Shown here: positions 30,764 to 43,179 of the stretch, in pieces
How positions within the stretch are numbered: the first letter of the stretch is position 1
Layout: each line of letters begins with the position of its first letter
DNA from: Rhizopus arrhizus
Lineage: Eukaryota; Mucoromycota; Mucoromycetes; Mucorales; Rhizopodaceae
DNA: 64,000 nucleotides
Direction of reading: 5' to 3'
Assembly: GCA_024220505.1 (NCBI GenBank)
Contig: JAKZZE010000018.1
Coordinates: 558,001-622,000 of the forward strand
The notes under the pieces: generated by a model
The model's input: the letters and a program-made list of their open reading frames with translations, nothing else
Databases searched by the model: none
Told to the model about the DNA's origin: nothing
Translations under genes and position numbers: made by a program

Positions 30764-32670
30764 AAAAAAAAAAAGTTTTAAAATTTAGAATAAAGACGAT
30801 TGTGTAGTTTGTAAAAAGAAACTATTTGTGCACCAAGAACACATTATAATTCGTTAATGACATGCATCTTTATATCGTTTCTCTTTTTAACTTATTATAA
30901 AGTAATATATAAATGAATGCATACCCTCAGACCGTCAAAGATGTTAGCCAAATTTGAAAGCATGTAATCTTCTTTTACTTTTAGTGCAACTATTATAAGT
31001 TAGTAAGAATGATTTAAATTTAACAATGGTATAAAATTAAGCCATAAACAACCAGCAAATCAAAACAAAATACTATCTCAGTAACAGGTTGCTTGTACGA
31101 AAATGCGTTGTTTACATTCAATACAATGACAGGAGTATCTTTTAAATGAAGATAAATAGCACAATGTTATTACTTACATTTGCATTCACTCAAAATTTTA
31201 AATTGAAAAGCTTGTATTAACTTGTTGAATGAAAAATTCTGTGGTCATACTTTGAACTGGACTTTTTAAAGTAGAAAGAAATGCAGTTACTTTTTCCATT
31301 TTTTGTAATAGTTTAAAATCAAAAGATAATCAGTTCCAACTCAATGCAAGAAATACGAAGTACATGAGGGATAAGAACGGCCATAATTGGAAAGAATACA
31401 AGAGAGAAAATAGCAATCCATCAGAACCAACCTTGCTTCCATATGTCAATAGGCTGTCTGAAAGCTTGTCGACTTGTACAATTCATATAAATCATTGTTT
31501 GATTGCTCTCTAAAAAAGAACAAAATACATTCACAAGACTTTCATCAATTCTAATGAATATCATTTGATGACACAAATTATACAGTCTGATTTGGCATTC
31601 TTGTCCATGGACACTACTCATCTGAATCTCATTGTATGATCAAATGCTGAGGGTACTAAAGCAAATGATTTTGTGTGTAGACAAAAAGTTACAGAGGTAT
31701 GCGATCAAAAGCACACTTGCGTATCACGCTGTGTAAGCGAACAATTTTTTAAAGAAAAGGTTAAGGATAATAAAAAAAATCTGTATAACTGGATACAATT
31801 TCCATTAAATGCGAGAGTTTAACCTAACTAGCAATGAAAATATAAATTGTAACTACAAACTTAAAAGAGCATAGCAATGCTATCAATTATACATATTCAC
31901 CAGTGGGTGTAGCCTTGATCAATACACAGCCACACAGCAATTCCTTATGCATTCTTCACCCTAGTTGACTCGAGTAACATACTAAAGCAATCTGAAAGAT
32001 GTTTAACACGCCTTTGTTAATATCAGTGGCTAGGTTTGTAATACAAGAATTACAGTTGATTTCTTGGAACAAGAAGCAGGCTGTCTAAAAAAGATAATGA
32101 TTGAGCGATGAAAACACATTGGATAAGCCTCTTGCTTCTTTGAGAATCTTTGAAGGATGAGATATATGTAATACGGAATAGCTTATTGTATGCTTGTTTG
32201 CAAAAAGCTATACCAATTATGTAAATTTATATTAAAAGCAAGTCATAGAGTGATTAAGGTGGTTGACATAAGCTTTCAAAACAAATAGCATATCTCTTCA
32301 TACTTCTATTATATAAGCCATTTTTCGAGCAAGCCTATTCAATAAAAAGCATATCGAATCTACTTGATCGAAATATATAAAATTCAAGTAGTGGCCATTT
32401 TGGTTAGAAAGTTACTTTGTTTTATTGGTGATGAAAAGATCCATGTTCCAGTCAAGAACGAATAAATTGCTCTTCAGTTGCGGCATTTAAACTAATCGGA
32501 CTGCGGTCTCCTTTTTTAAAAATTAAAAATAAAAAAAACTTTTTTTCTGTTTCTTTATCTTTTTTTTGCTTGTTATCATACAGCGTCTAGTTTTCTTTTA
32601 TCCATTCTCTTTTTCTTTTTAAAAGAAACAATATCCTTTTCTTATTTACTACTTCCTAAAAAAAAACTAG
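30764..32670. other. Intergenic interval of 1.9 kb; eEF3 promoter at right end
   Basis: No supported gene. Small frames (for example 66 codons at 31421-31621, minus) have no recognisable motif. The last 150 bp (32520-32670) are T- and CT-rich, typical of a strong promoter and leader for the eEF3 gene. Confidence 0.45.
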
Positions 32671-35600
32671 ATGATGGTTTCTGCAGCCAACGAACAAGCG
32701 GTTCTTGTGAACGACCTTTTGAGCAAGATCAACACTGCTCCTACATCTGAAGAAGTTGAACAAGCAGCTCAAGATCTAGCAAAAACTGTACAAGAAAAGG
32801 GCTTTATTATGATCAAACAATACAAAATTTTGGATCAACTTTTAGCTTCTGTTAAAAACAAAAAGTCTGGATTAGAAAGAGAAGGAGGTTTGATTGGTTT
32901 CAATGCTATGGAAGAAGTTTTGCGACATGAAATTGAACCTTTGATGATACAACACTTGGCTACCTTCCTTGATCTTTATGCTGATAAGGGTGGTGTCGTT
33001 CAAGAAGCAGCCCAGACTGCTTCTCGTACTATGGTGGACATGATTCCACCAGAAGCCACCAAGGTTCTCTTGCCTGCTCTTTTAGAAGGTATGGGACACA
33101 ACAGCTCGAGCTCGAAAAAGTGGCAAACAAAGATTGGTGCACTCAAGCTGCTTGAACGTTTTACTGAAAGAGCCCCTGACCAAATCGGTGAATGTTTGCC
33201 AGAGATCATCCCTGTTGTTTCCGATTGTTTGTCTGATACCAAAAAGGAAGTTGCAGCTGCAGCTGAGAAGGCCATGATGAAGGTTTGTTCAGTAGGTGGT
33301 AACCCTGATATCCACCGTCATCTCAAGGACCTTGTGCTTTGTATGGGCAATCCTACACGTGTACCTCAAACTATCGAAAAATTGGCTCAAACTACCTTTG
33401 TTGCCGAAGTTAACGGTCCCACGTTGGCCATCATGGTTCCTCTCTTGACTCGTGCTTTAAATGAGCGATCAACAACTCTCTTGCGTCAAACTGTTGTGAT
33501 CACTGACAATCTCTGTAAGCTTGTGCGTGATCCTCGTACAGCTGCTCAATTTTTACCTCAGTTATATCCTGGTATTGAACGTCAAGCAGATACTGCAGCT
33601 TTCCCTGAAATTCGTGTTTTGGCGAACAAGGCTAAAGACACATTGATTGCTGCTGGTGGTCATAATGAAAAGACCGACAACGTATCTACTTTTGTCACTG
33701 TGGAGGAGGCTACTACGGCCGTCAAGGCTGCTGCTACAAAGGTCCAAGGTTTCCTTGATTCCTTCTTTGCTCCTTATCTATCATATGTAGGTACCATTGC
33801 TGCTGATTTTGCTCGTCAAGAAATGTTTATCAAGGAAAACTGGCTCAAGATCTTTACTCCTTATCTCAAGGCCTTTTTAATGAAGAGCGATATTCCTACT
33901 GTAGTTGATAGTGTTTACGATCAAGTACACAAGCTTTTCAAGGAACGCAACAAGGATGCTGATGACAGTGCAATTGATGAACAAGAAGGTGAAGAAATTT
34001 GTCATGTTGACGATTTCTCTTTAGCTTACGGTACCCGTCTCTTGCTTAATCACACCAGACTCAAGTTACATCGTGGTCAGCGTTATGGTTTGTGTGGTGA
34101 AAATGGTGCTGGTAAGAGTACATTGATGAAAGCTATCCACAACGGCAAAGTTGAGGGGTTCCCTTCTCAAGATCAAGTACGCACTGCCTTGGTCGATTAC
34201 AACTCTCAAGCTGCCGATACTTCCCTCAAAGTGGTGGACTATGTTGCTGCAGATGAGCTATTGAAGAATATCCCTCGTGAAACTATTGAAAAATCCCTTC
34301 GTGATGTTGGTTTCGATGATGCTCGTCTAGACATTTCTGTCTCTGGTCTTTCTGGTGGTTGGAAGATGAAATTAGAGCTGGCTCGTGCCATTCTTTCCAA
34401 AGCAGATATTCTTTTGCTTGATGAACCTACCAATCACTTGGATGTAGACAATATCAAATGGTTAGAAGATTACTTAAATGCTCAAAGTCAAGTAACCTGT
34501 TTAATTGTTTCTCACGATTCTGGATTTTTGGATAACGTCTGTACCAAGATTCTCCACTATAATAACAAGAAGCTTCGTTTGTATCACGGCAACTTGTCCG
34601 CTTTTGTAGATGTTTATCCTGCTGCTCGTACTTACTATACCTTGGATGCTTCTACTGTTGAATTTACATTCCCCAAGCCTTCTGTTTTGCAAGGTGTTCG
34701 ATCCAACACAAAGGCTATTTTGAAGATGACTGATTGTACTTTTACCTATCCTGGCAACAAGCAGCCCTCTTTGTACAATGCCTCTGCTTCGCTCTCGCTC
34801 TCTTCTCGTGTAGCTGTTGTCGGCCCTAACGGTGCTGGTAAATCAACAATGATCAAGCTCTTGACTGGTGAAACCATTCCTCAAACAGGTACTGTTTGGC
34901 GTCACCCTGCTCTCCGTATTGGTTATGTCGCCCAACATGCTTTCCATCACTTGAACCAGCATCTTGAAAAGACCCCCACTGATTATCTTCAGTGGCGTTA
35001 CTCAACCGGCGAAGACAAGGAAGTAGCCGAGAAAGAAACACGTGCATGGAGCCAAGATGAGATTGCTCAAATGGAAAAGCCAATTACTGTTGATGGCGAA
35101 CAACGACTGATTGAAGCTCTCTTGGGTCGTACCAAATTCAAAAAGACATTCCAATACGAGATCAAATGGAAGAACAAGCTTCACAAGTTCAATACCTGGA
35201 TTTCTCGTGAAAAATTGCTCGAACTTGGTTTCCAAAAGTTGGTTCAACAATTCGATGACAAGGAAGCTTCTCGTGAAGGTTTACTTTACCGTGAGTTGAG
35301 TATGCCTACCATTCGTCAACACTTTGCTGATATTGGACTTGATCCTGATATTGCTCAATATACCAAGATGAGTGCCCTTTCTGGTGGTCAAAAGGTCAAG
35401 GTTGTCATTGCTGCTGCTATGTGGAATAACTGTCATATGTTGGTTTTGGATGAACCTACCAACTTTTTGGATCGTGAAGCTCTTGGTGGTTTAGCAACAG
35501 CTATCAAGAAATGGGAAGGTGCTGTAGTCATGATTTCTCACTCTAACGAGTTTGTAAGTGCCTTATGTCCCGAAAGCTGGAAGTTAATTGGCGGTAAACT

Positions 35601-35790
35601 TTACAAAGAAGGCCAGTCAGCTGTTGATGATGAAAGCAAGATTGATGAAGCTAAAGTGAAGGCCAAACTCTCAAAGAAAAAGAAGAAGACACGTAATGAA
35701 TTAAAGGCACAAGAAGAGCGTCGTCGTGCTCGTCATCTTAAATGGATCATTGAAGGAGGTGTAAAAGAACCCGATACAGAAAGCGATTAG
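32671..35790 (+). CDS. TEF3: Translation elongation factor 3 (eEF3, ABC-F ATPase)
   Basis: A fungal ribosome-bound ATPase that promotes E-site tRNA release. Single exon, 1,039 aa, the expected size. HEAT repeats fill residues about 1-320, followed by a four-helix region. ABC1 has GENGAGKST at 476-484, SGLSGGWKMKLELAR and LLLDEPTNHLD. ABC2 has GPNGAGKST at 718-726, a chromodomain-like insert (TKFKKTFQYEIKWKNK), SALSGGQKVKVVIA and LVLDEPTNFLD. The C-terminus is a lysine block (KKKKKTRNELKAQEERRR), as in yeast. The absence of introns and the codon use are typical of highly expressed genes; its neighbours have introns. An upstream start one codon earlier (Met-Met) is possible. Confidence 0.97.
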   Translation: MMVSAANEQAVLVNDLLSKINTAPTSEEVEQAAQDLAKTVQEKGFIMIKQYKILDQLLASVKNKKSGLEREGGLIGFNAMEEVLRHEIEPLMIQHLATFLDLYADKGGVVQEAAQTASRTMVDMIPPEATKVLLPALLEGMGHNSSSSKKWQTKIGALKLLERFTERAPDQIGECLPEIIPVVSDCLSDTKKEVAAAAEKAMMKVCSVGGNPDIHRHLKDLVLCMGNPTRVPQTIEKLAQTTFVAEVNGPTLAIMVPLLTRALNERSTTLLRQTVVITDNLCKLVRDPRTAAQFLPQLYPGIERQADTAAFPEIRVLANKAKDTLIAAGGHNEKTDNVSTFVTVEEATTAVKAAATKVQGFLDSFFAPYLSYVGTIAADFARQEMFIKENWLKIFTPYLKAFLMKSDIPTVVDSVYDQVHKLFKERNKDADDSAIDEQEGEEICHVDDFSLAYGTRLLLNHTRLKLHRGQRYGLCGENGAGKSTLMKAIHNGKVEGFPSQDQVRTALVDYNSQAADTSLKVVDYVAADELLKNIPRETIEKSLRDVGFDDARLDISVSGLSGGWKMKLELARAILSKADILLLDEPTNHLDVDNIKWLEDYLNAQSQVTCLIVSHDSGFLDNVCTKILHYNNKKLRLYHGNLSAFVDVYPAARTYYTLDASTVEFTFPKPSVLQGVRSNTKAILKMTDCTFTYPGNKQPSLYNASASLSLSSRVAVVGPNGAGKSTMIKLLTGETIPQTGTVWRHPALRIGYVAQHAFHHLNQHLEKTPTDYLQWRYSTGEDKEVAEKETRAWSQDEIAQMEKPITVDGEQRLIEALLGRTKFKKTFQYEIKWKNKLHKFNTWISREKLLELGFQKLVQQFDDKEASREGLLYRELSMPTIRQHFADIGLDPDIAQYTKMSALSGGQKVKVVIAAAMWNNCHMLVLDEPTNFLDREALGGLATAIKKWEGAVVMISHSNEFVSALCPESWKLIGGKLYKEGQSAVDDESKIDEAKVKAKLSKKKKKTRNELKAQEERRRARHLKWIIEGGVKEPDTESD

Positions 35791-36148
35791 AGAAAAAAAA
35801 AAACTCATTTGCATATTTATTTTTTCAGTCTTTTTATTATTGCATTTATACAGAACTTTTTTGTAATAAAATCTTTATTGTTCTTTACTTTTATTTTGTG
35901 ATTCATGTAAAGTAAAATTGGAAAAAATATCAATAATAGAGTCATTTAATAGATGGTTTTGATAATATTAATAAACCATGAGCGTAAATTGAACGTTATT
36001 AGCTCAGTAGCTCCCATACTTAAGGTGTACGTCTCATGGATTTGCAGCTTTATGAAACATGCAAAGATCTATAGGAAACAACAATTCACTAATCTTCAGA
36101 TCATTTCTGTAATAAAAACTCCGGTTTGTACTTTTTTTCTCTTTTTTC
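35791..36148. other. Intergenic between eEF3 and PGAP1
   Basis: AT-rich, with an AATAAA-like site near 35867 after the eEF3 stop and a T/CT-rich leader ahead of the PGAP1 ATG. No other feature seen. Confidence 0.4.
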
Positions 36149-39100
36149 ATGTTGAGTCTTACGAGACATATATTATTGTGGATATGGATTGTTTGTGCAT
36201 TTTTGATACTTACACTTATGCTGGACTCTTCAGTTCTAAATAAGCTATACACACACCCTTTACAACGAAAAGACGTGCATAGTTGCGAAATGACTTACAT
36301 TTACCCAAACTATTATCGAGTTCAACCTCAACCTAATTCAAGGCTGTCTAAAAAATACACACTATACCTTTATCGTGAAGGCTATGTTGACTCTGAACAA
36401 GTAAAAAACAAAACAAAAAAAGAATTATTGTTTTCTTATTAAAAAACCACAGTTGGTTGGAGTTCCTGCATTATTTATACCAGGACAAGCAGGAAGCTAT
36501 AAACAAGTACGATCTATAGCCTCTGAGACCTCAAAAGAATCTTATTTAAAAAAGGCTTCAAAATCAATGCAAGACATTGATTGGTTTACTCGTAAAGCGC
36601 TGATTTTTTAGGCTTATACATTTTATTTATCGCTTTTATTGTAGTCGATTTAAATGAAGAACTGACCGCATTTGCTGGTCAGCATATATTAGATCAAGCG
36701 ACTTACTGTAACGCTGCTATTAAAACCATTTTAGATCTTTACAAAGGTAAAGTCAATTCAGTCATTATCGTTGGTCATTCTATGGGCGGTATTGTCTCCA
36801 GAACAATTTTGATGCAACCAAATTATATTCCCAATAGCATCAACACCATCTTCACTCTCGCAACACCTCACCTTAACCCACCTATTTTGCTTGATCCTGT
36901 TCTGGATCAAGTGTACCATGACCTATCCAGATACTGGCAGCCATCTCAGTTTGAAATAGGTGCCCTTCAAGAGGTCACTCTAGTCTCAATCGCAGGTGGT
37001 TCGCTGGATACGATTGTTCACTCTGACAGTATTGGTTTGCAACATATCGTGCCTGATTCACATGGTTTCGCAACTTACTCGACAGCGATACCTTTTGTTT
37101 GGACTGGGTCTGATCACATGGCCATTTTATGGTGTAACCAGCTTGTCAAAAGGCTAGCAGCGACTTTAGTTGAGGCTGGTGGATCTTTTAAAAATGTGAG
37201 TGAGCGTATGGGTATCTTTAGACGCTATTTGTTGGAAGAGCAGTTGGATTCTTTTAAAAAACAAGAATGTAAGTGAGTGAAAAAACTTGTAGAAATCGCT
37301 TTCATGTAATCATAAATAGTCAACATATCAAAAAATGTCCAGATATTAAATTTATCTAACCAAAAAGGTTATCGCTCGTCAGCTACAATGAATGAACCAC
37401 GTCTTTCACTTGTTCAAAACACTCGAAATTTTCACTTTCTAACAGATATTCCAAAAGAATATGATGATCAGTGGCAATTGGTTACTTGTGAAAAGAGTGA
37501 ACTAGATCAGTGGATGTGTAAAACAATTCGTCCAACAATCACTTTACTTCCTTCAGCTTCAGCTGAGAGCTTGATTGGATCAATTCCTTATAGATCTATC
37601 AATGCAAGACTTGACCAGCCTGTAAGCTACATTGGTCTTATGGAAAAAGGGGAGGTGGTTATTCCTAACCATCCATTCGTTATCATCCACAATGACTCGA
37701 CGATTGTACACAAATCAACTATTTGGGGTATATAGAATAGGAAAAAATGCTTACGTTTCTTATTTACTTTAATTCTATAAAGATATTGTGCGCCATAAAG
37801 GAGAAATGTTGACTGTCAAAGGGTACTACTCAAAACATATCTTTCCACAACTTTATCATCCACTTTTTGCTTATGATCTTCACGTTGTTCAATTAACTCC
37901 AAAAGCTCATACAATCTTTGAACCTATGATGAAGCAAACGATTCATGGAAAGGAGGCAAAATTCTATCGAAATCTAAAAGAGAATGTGTCAGACAAGATC
38001 ATGTTTCATCAAACACCAGGAGACGAGGGATTGGCATTCAGCTTTTATACGGATAATCAAGCATTAGAGCTTTTGATACGTGTAGATTGGTATGCTACAT
38101 TAGGTCGTTGTATGCTTCGCTATGGATCTATTTTGACGAATTATTTGTATGTTTGTGCTTCGCTGATTTTGTTCACTCAGTCCTATACTTATGTAACCAC
38201 TTTAAAAAGTAAGAAAAACAAGAAAGGAAAACGATAGCAGGCACTAATAGAAATCATTTCCTTCTTTTACAGAAGAATTCGCTTCTTACAAAGAAACCAT
38301 TATAGATTGCATGAGCACTACTTTTATGCAAGTTATTCTTTTTCTGCTTTTGATAAGCGTATGTCAATACTACATAACGAGCAATCAATTCATCACGGAA
38401 CCTTCGTTTCTGTACAAGCTAATGACAAAAGACTTACTTTTTGGTAGTGATGAGCCCATGCTTATCGTAATGAGTCCATTCTTGTTTATACTAGCCGTTG
38501 GCCTTATGGGAATTATTTGGCTTGCTGTGACATTTGTTGTCATTGTCATGGGCATACTTTTTAAATTTCTCTATCGTCCATTGCCCGTAACTCTATCAGA
38601 ATCTAAGCAATTTATCATTCATCTCTCTATTGTTTTGGCTTCTATTCGATTTGTACCTGTACCCATCGTATTTATACTGTATTATATTATTTGGCTTATC
38701 ATGACTGCAGCTTCACGTACATCTATTACAAAATCCGTAAGTACATGAAAAAGATATAGAGAGCATAATCTATTTAACTTTCATTAGGACTTACCATCCT
38801 CCCTAAATGACTATCGATACCGGCAATCTTGGTTGCTGTTCTTAACATCCTTTTTACCCTATCATGTACCAAATGCCATCGTCTATATAAAAGATCTATT
38901 GATAGGCTGGACTGAACATGATGCGTCTAATTGGTTACTTGCACAACAAATGCCCACCATTTTCATGCTAATTTATTTAGTGACATTCGGTAAAAGTTTT
39001 GAGGCAATCAATCACAAGTAAAAACAAAAAACAAAAAAAAAAGATATTTATTCTTTGTTGGCATGCATCTCATATCATCTCTTTATATATAGGACATTGG

Positions 39101-39226
39101 TTTCAATCATTCATGTATCAATCATTATGGCTGCTTATCAAATTCTTTTTGGATTCTCCTGTCCTTTTGTTATACCCTCTCTTTTTTCAAGAATCTTTTA
39201 TACTTTTTAATGTATTAGAAAAATAA
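36149..39226 (+). CDS. BST1: GPI inositol-deacylase (PGAP1/Bst1)
   Basis: An ER lipase that removes the acyl chain from the inositol of GPI anchors so that GPI proteins can leave the ER. Eight exons: 36149-36400, 36453-36591, 36645-37268, 37320-37727, 37783-38208, 38273-38736, 38788-38989 and 39093-39226; the sum is in frame at 882 aa. An N-terminal membrane helix (LLWIWIVCAFLILTLML) precedes MTYIYPNYYRV, GVPALFIPGQAGSYKQVRS and the nucleophile motif VIIVGHSMGGIVSR; TLATPHLNPP and a GSDHMAILWCNQL His block follow. The C-terminal half has several membrane helices. Slightly shorter than the yeast protein. It pairs logically with the GPI-type surface proteins nearby. Confidence 0.9.
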
Positions 39227-39562
39227 GAAACGGGCTAAAATTTAAACTTTTGTGTACGCGTGCTTCTATATAAAATATGAAGAATGAACATAAGGCTTTG
39301 AATTTAACTGAACGTGAAATCGAGCATTCTCAGGCAAGATCTGTAAATAAAGGCCCACAGATCACTTTGTATCATTTAAAAGTTTAATTATACGCAACTG
39401 CTGCAAGTGTTCAATACAGAACAAGTAGACATATACTTGATGGCATGATGCTTCAACAGTAAAGCATTGTATTTACTGTAGTTAGTATAGACATTAAATA
39501 TTAAAAAATATCAATTAAGGCAAAGGCAAGCGATGTTTATTTTATTCCTTGTTAAAGGCAGT
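39227..39562. other. 3' intergenic region between convergent PGAP1 and eS1
   Basis: Contains presumptive 3' untranslated sequence of both genes and no other supported feature. Confidence 0.4.
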
Positions 39563-40719
39563 TTAGACGGAAGCTTGAATAGGGGGTTCAACAAATTCCT
39601 TAGTAGCCTTAGCACCAGTGTCATCACCAGCGGCAGCAGCACCACCGTGAAGGGCCAAGAGAGCAGAGACATCAAACTTGGGAGCCTTGAGGATCTTGAC
39701 CTTACGAACATAGGTGTTTTGGAGGGGGTAGATACCTTGGCAAGCCTTTTCAATACGGACAGCGATAGCATCTTGAGCGGATTGAGAGGCAGAAGAGGTA
39801 ACCTTGGCAACCAATTCCTTAAGATCACAAGCAGAAGCTTCTTCAGTCATAATTTCAAACATCTTTTTACGGATTTGACGGATTTGAGAAGATTGGGCAT
39901 AGGTGGTCTTCTTGATTTGGTTACGGCGACGAGCAGTAAAGGAAATGGCAAAGAGACGAACCAAGTAACCATCAGTGGTCTTGATGTCAACAAATGCCTC
40001 AATGAGGGATTGCCACTTCTTGACCATGGAGCGGAGCTTGTCAGTGGTCATGTCCATACCGTTGAAGTTGGTAAGACAGTTCTTGCCTTGAATTTCATCA
40101 ACCTTAAGCTTGATCTTACGGAAAGAACGAGATTCGTCCTTGGACAAGTCACCAAGAGACATTTCGACAACACGTCCGTTCAAGGAGTCGTTGGCGTTAC
40201 GGAGACCTTGAGTACGGTTGACCAAAGTCTTACCGACTTGACGGACTTCGAACATGGAAGGAGCCTTGATATCGTACCAGTCCTTACGAGTGAAGGGGTC
40301 AACGCTATATAAAAACGAAAGTTAACACGATTCTTTTTTAATCGTTTTCTATGCGAAATAGAGGAAAGAGAGAAGAAATTTGCTAGTTGATTTTTTTTTT
40401 GAAATGAAGTATATTTGATCGAATTTTTTAATCGTTTCTAATCACTGCTGATACTATTCAATGTTGACCCAAAGTCATACTTTTCTATCGACCGCAAACC
40501 TCCTCTTCCTTTTTCTTTCATACACAGATTGAGATATTACTTACACCTTCTTCTTCAAACCTTTCTTTCCTTTAGAAAGACGCCTTTACAAAAAAAAGGT
40601 CAGTTTACATGTAATCACATCTTTTTTTTCATCTATTTACTTATTCTTGCCGACAGCTATAAAGATGGAGGATGATTTAGTTATCAATGGATGGATGGAT
40701 GGTTTATACACGTACCCAT
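39563..40719 (-). CDS. RPS1: 40S ribosomal protein eS1 (S3a/Rps1)
   Basis: A small-subunit component near the mRNA exit. Four coding exons: 40719-40716 (ATGG, 4 nt), 40656-40641 (16 nt), 40583-40545 (39 nt) and 40304-39563 (742 nt), together 266 aa. Only this splicing rebuilds the conserved start [20 protein letters not shown] followed by [18 protein letters not shown]; each intron has GT...AG ends in the right phase. Downstream blocks are NVNFNG-like [34 protein letters not shown] and [10 protein letters not shown]. The last intron is about 240 bp, longer than usual here, as often seen in fungal ribosomal protein genes. Confidence 0.92.
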
Positions 40720-41248
40720 AATATCGATTTAAAAGAAGGATTCATTTGATTGCCTGTACTGATTTCTGTTAAGTGTCCTGCTGGACAATAGACTGGAGGA
40801 GGGGGGGCTGAAGGGACATGTGACTCCTTTTCAGGCCGAAACTTCTTGGTTCGGTGGCTTATCAATACAAGCAAGATGATGTTTTCGTTAAGTAGCCCAA
40901 TGAAACTAGACAAAAATATTTCGGTTTATTCTTTCATAATTTCTCTTATGCACATTAAATAAAACATTTTTTTTTCATAATAGAGTTGATGTACAATTCA
41001 TTTAGTATCATTATTTAAAAAGAAGTACAATGCTTTATAGCAAGCATACAACTATTTGACGAAGAGAAAGCATGTGTGAGGGTGTTTTTACTGGTAAGAA
41101 ACAAAAAAAGCCTGCCAAAGGTTTCACAGTGCCGTCATCTGTGAGAAATGAATTTAAACACCGACAATACTTTTCATAAACTTGTGGAAACGCGTCGAAA
41201 CTTTTTCTCTTTTTTTCTTTTTCACTTTAAATTTAAATTTTATCTACT
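40720..41248. promoter_or_regulatory. Divergent promoter region of eS1 and p23
   Basis: Lies between two divergent genes. A 70-codon minus-strand frame (40704-40913) overlaps the eS1 start and is judged non-coding. T/CT-rich leaders flank both ATGs. Confidence 0.4.
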
Positions 41249-41900
41249 ATGCCTCTTCATCCAACTGTTCTTTGGGCTCAAAGAGCTAATGTGCTTTTCT
41301 TGACTGTTGAAATCTCTGATATTAAGGTAAGTTTGTGTTGGTATGAGTATATTTCATTATCGTTAAAAAATAGTTTTATAGGAACACAAGGTTGACTTGA
41401 CCGAGAACAAGCTTGTATTCAAAGGTAAAGGTGAAAAAGAACAAAATGAATATGAAGCCGAGATTGAGTTTTATGCACCCGTTAATGTTGAGGTACGTTT
41501 GTTTTTAAAAGTAGAAAAGGAGAGAAACGTTAAAACAAAAGTTATAGGATGCCAAGCAACATTTAACAGCTCGTAATTTGACAATGGTTATCTACAAGAA
41601 AGAGGAAAAATATTGGCCCAAGATTCAAAAAGGAAACAAGCTTAATTTTGTAAAGGTTGATTTCCAGAAATGGATAGATGAAGATGAAGAAGAAGAGCAA
41701 GGAGAGGCTGATCCTATGGGAGGATTAGATTTCCAAAGCTTAATGGCTCAAGCTGGTGCCGCTGGTGGTGGATTACCAAATATGGATGATATGGTAAGAC
41801 TGATAAAAAATAAAAAGTGCCTTTATTAATAAAATACAAATAGCCTGAAGGAGATGAAAGCGATGATGAAGAAGAACAAGAACAAGAACAAAAACATTAA
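41249..41900 (+). CDS. SBA1: Hsp90 co-chaperone p23 (Sba1)
   Basis: Binds ATP-bound Hsp90 and slows its ATPase. Four exons: 41249-41326, 41382-41492, 41548-41793 and 41844-41900, coding for 163 aa. The CS domain starts HPTVLWAQRANVLFLTVEIS and continues VDLTENKLVFKGKGE, NEYEAEIEFYAPVNVE and the p23 signature LTMVIYKKEEKYWPKIQK, FVKVDFQKWIDEDEEE. The tail is Gly/Met-rich (GGLDFQSLMAQAGAAGGG) then acidic (GDESDDEEEQEQEQKH), as in fungal Sba1. Confidence 0.93.
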
Positions 41901-41945
41901 ATTTCCTGTTTTTAATAAAAAAAATAGATTTTCTATGACAATGTC

Positions 41946-42106
41946 TCCACTTTCAACTTATCGAATTTTTGAAAACCTCGCCCACTTTTTTGGAAAAAAT
42001 TGCTCACATGTGTGTGGTTAAATTGTCCAGAAAAAAAGAGGCTAGCTTGGTCAAATGTTTGATCAGCTTTCCAAAAGTAAATTAACCGCCTTTCACAAAT
42101 AAGTTG
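41946..42106 (+). repeat. Inverted repeat arm of second mariner-like element
   Basis: 161 bp; it includes the motif CTCACATGTGTGTGGTTAAA. Its partner is 43180-43340 in inverted orientation. Confidence 0.85.
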
Positions 42107-42129
42107 GCCAATATCTGGCCAAATTGATT

Positions 42130-42779
42130 ACAAAGGTTCTTTATTTAAACATTTAGGGAAACAATTTATAGAACATTGAATGAAATGCTGCAATTGTTCG
42201 ATAGGCACATCTTTACTTTCTTCAATAACCCTTGAAGTGAGAGTTTCCACATCCTTCAACTTATTTCTGCTGACTCCATCCTTCAAAACTTTCCAAAACT
42301 GCTCAATAGAGTTGAGCTCAGGAGAATAGGGCGAAAGGTATACAGATACGTTACCTCTTTCGATGATTACAGGATCAACACTTACTATGAATTGGAGCAT
42401 TGTCCATAACAATATGAAATTCCTTCATGTTGGGAAATTCATTCGTGATGTCCAACGTGTCACTGATGAACTGGACATGATGACCAGCTGTAGCTCCCTT
42501 TTTATATAACAGATGCCACATCGCTAGGTACTTTTCGTTTCGTGATGCCTACAACCTTTCTTTTCTTAACGTTTCCTGGATCCTTATACTCACAATCACA
42601 ATACCAAATGCTGAAATTGCACCAATAATTGTATGAGAGACTGCTCTTGTAGAAAGTGATTCTACGATTGCCTGAGTGCCACGCTGTGACCAAGCTCTCG
42701 AACGATGCATATTTATACCGAAACCTGATTCATCAACAAATACACAATTTTGCATATAAACATGCCTTTTTGTACCCAT
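42130..42779 (-). pseudogene. Degenerate mariner transposase
   Basis: Fragments of the DDE core remain in different frames: VFVDESGFGINMHRSRAW (first Asp), IVMDNAPIH (second Asp, near 42400) and YLSPYSPELNSIEQFWKVLK (Glu). A frameshift follows GAISAFGIVIVSI and stop codons interrupt the middle, so no functional protein is expected. The similarity in layout to the intact transposase at 21330-22712 is clear, but the two are different subfamilies by sequence. Confidence 0.82.
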
Positions 42780-43179
42780 TCTTCTACGAATTTACAAGCT
42801 AATTTTCCTGACTTTTTAATAAAAATGTGAAAAACTATATAAACTAAATCATCATTTCTTCATCTCAGAAAGCCTTAATCCCAAAAAAAAATATTCGACG
42901 CTGTAGTTCATAACCCACAACGCACGAACATTATTTTTTCATAATTTTCCTGGGTGTTCATATATTTTTAATCAATTTTTGAAATCAAGAGAAAAGCATA
43001 AAATTGGTGTAATACCGACTCCTCGAAGAGCGAGTAACTGGAATGGAATTAGCAACTTTTTACACGAAAGCGAATACTTCCTTGACAGATCCATCTACAA
43101 TTCCATCTCTACCATCTTTGTGAAGGAAATTCATTTTTAAAAGAAACAGCTATGAAGAAATAGGATTCAAAAAATTGAT

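Noticed and set aside
31421..31621. 66-codon minus-strand frame in the 1.9-kb gap before eEF3
   Set aside because: Too short, no motif and no neighbouring exon-like sequence.
40704..40913. 70-codon minus-strand frame over the eS1 start
   Set aside because: It overlaps the 4-nt first coding exon and promoter of eS1; its sequence is Pro-rich and unconserved-looking.
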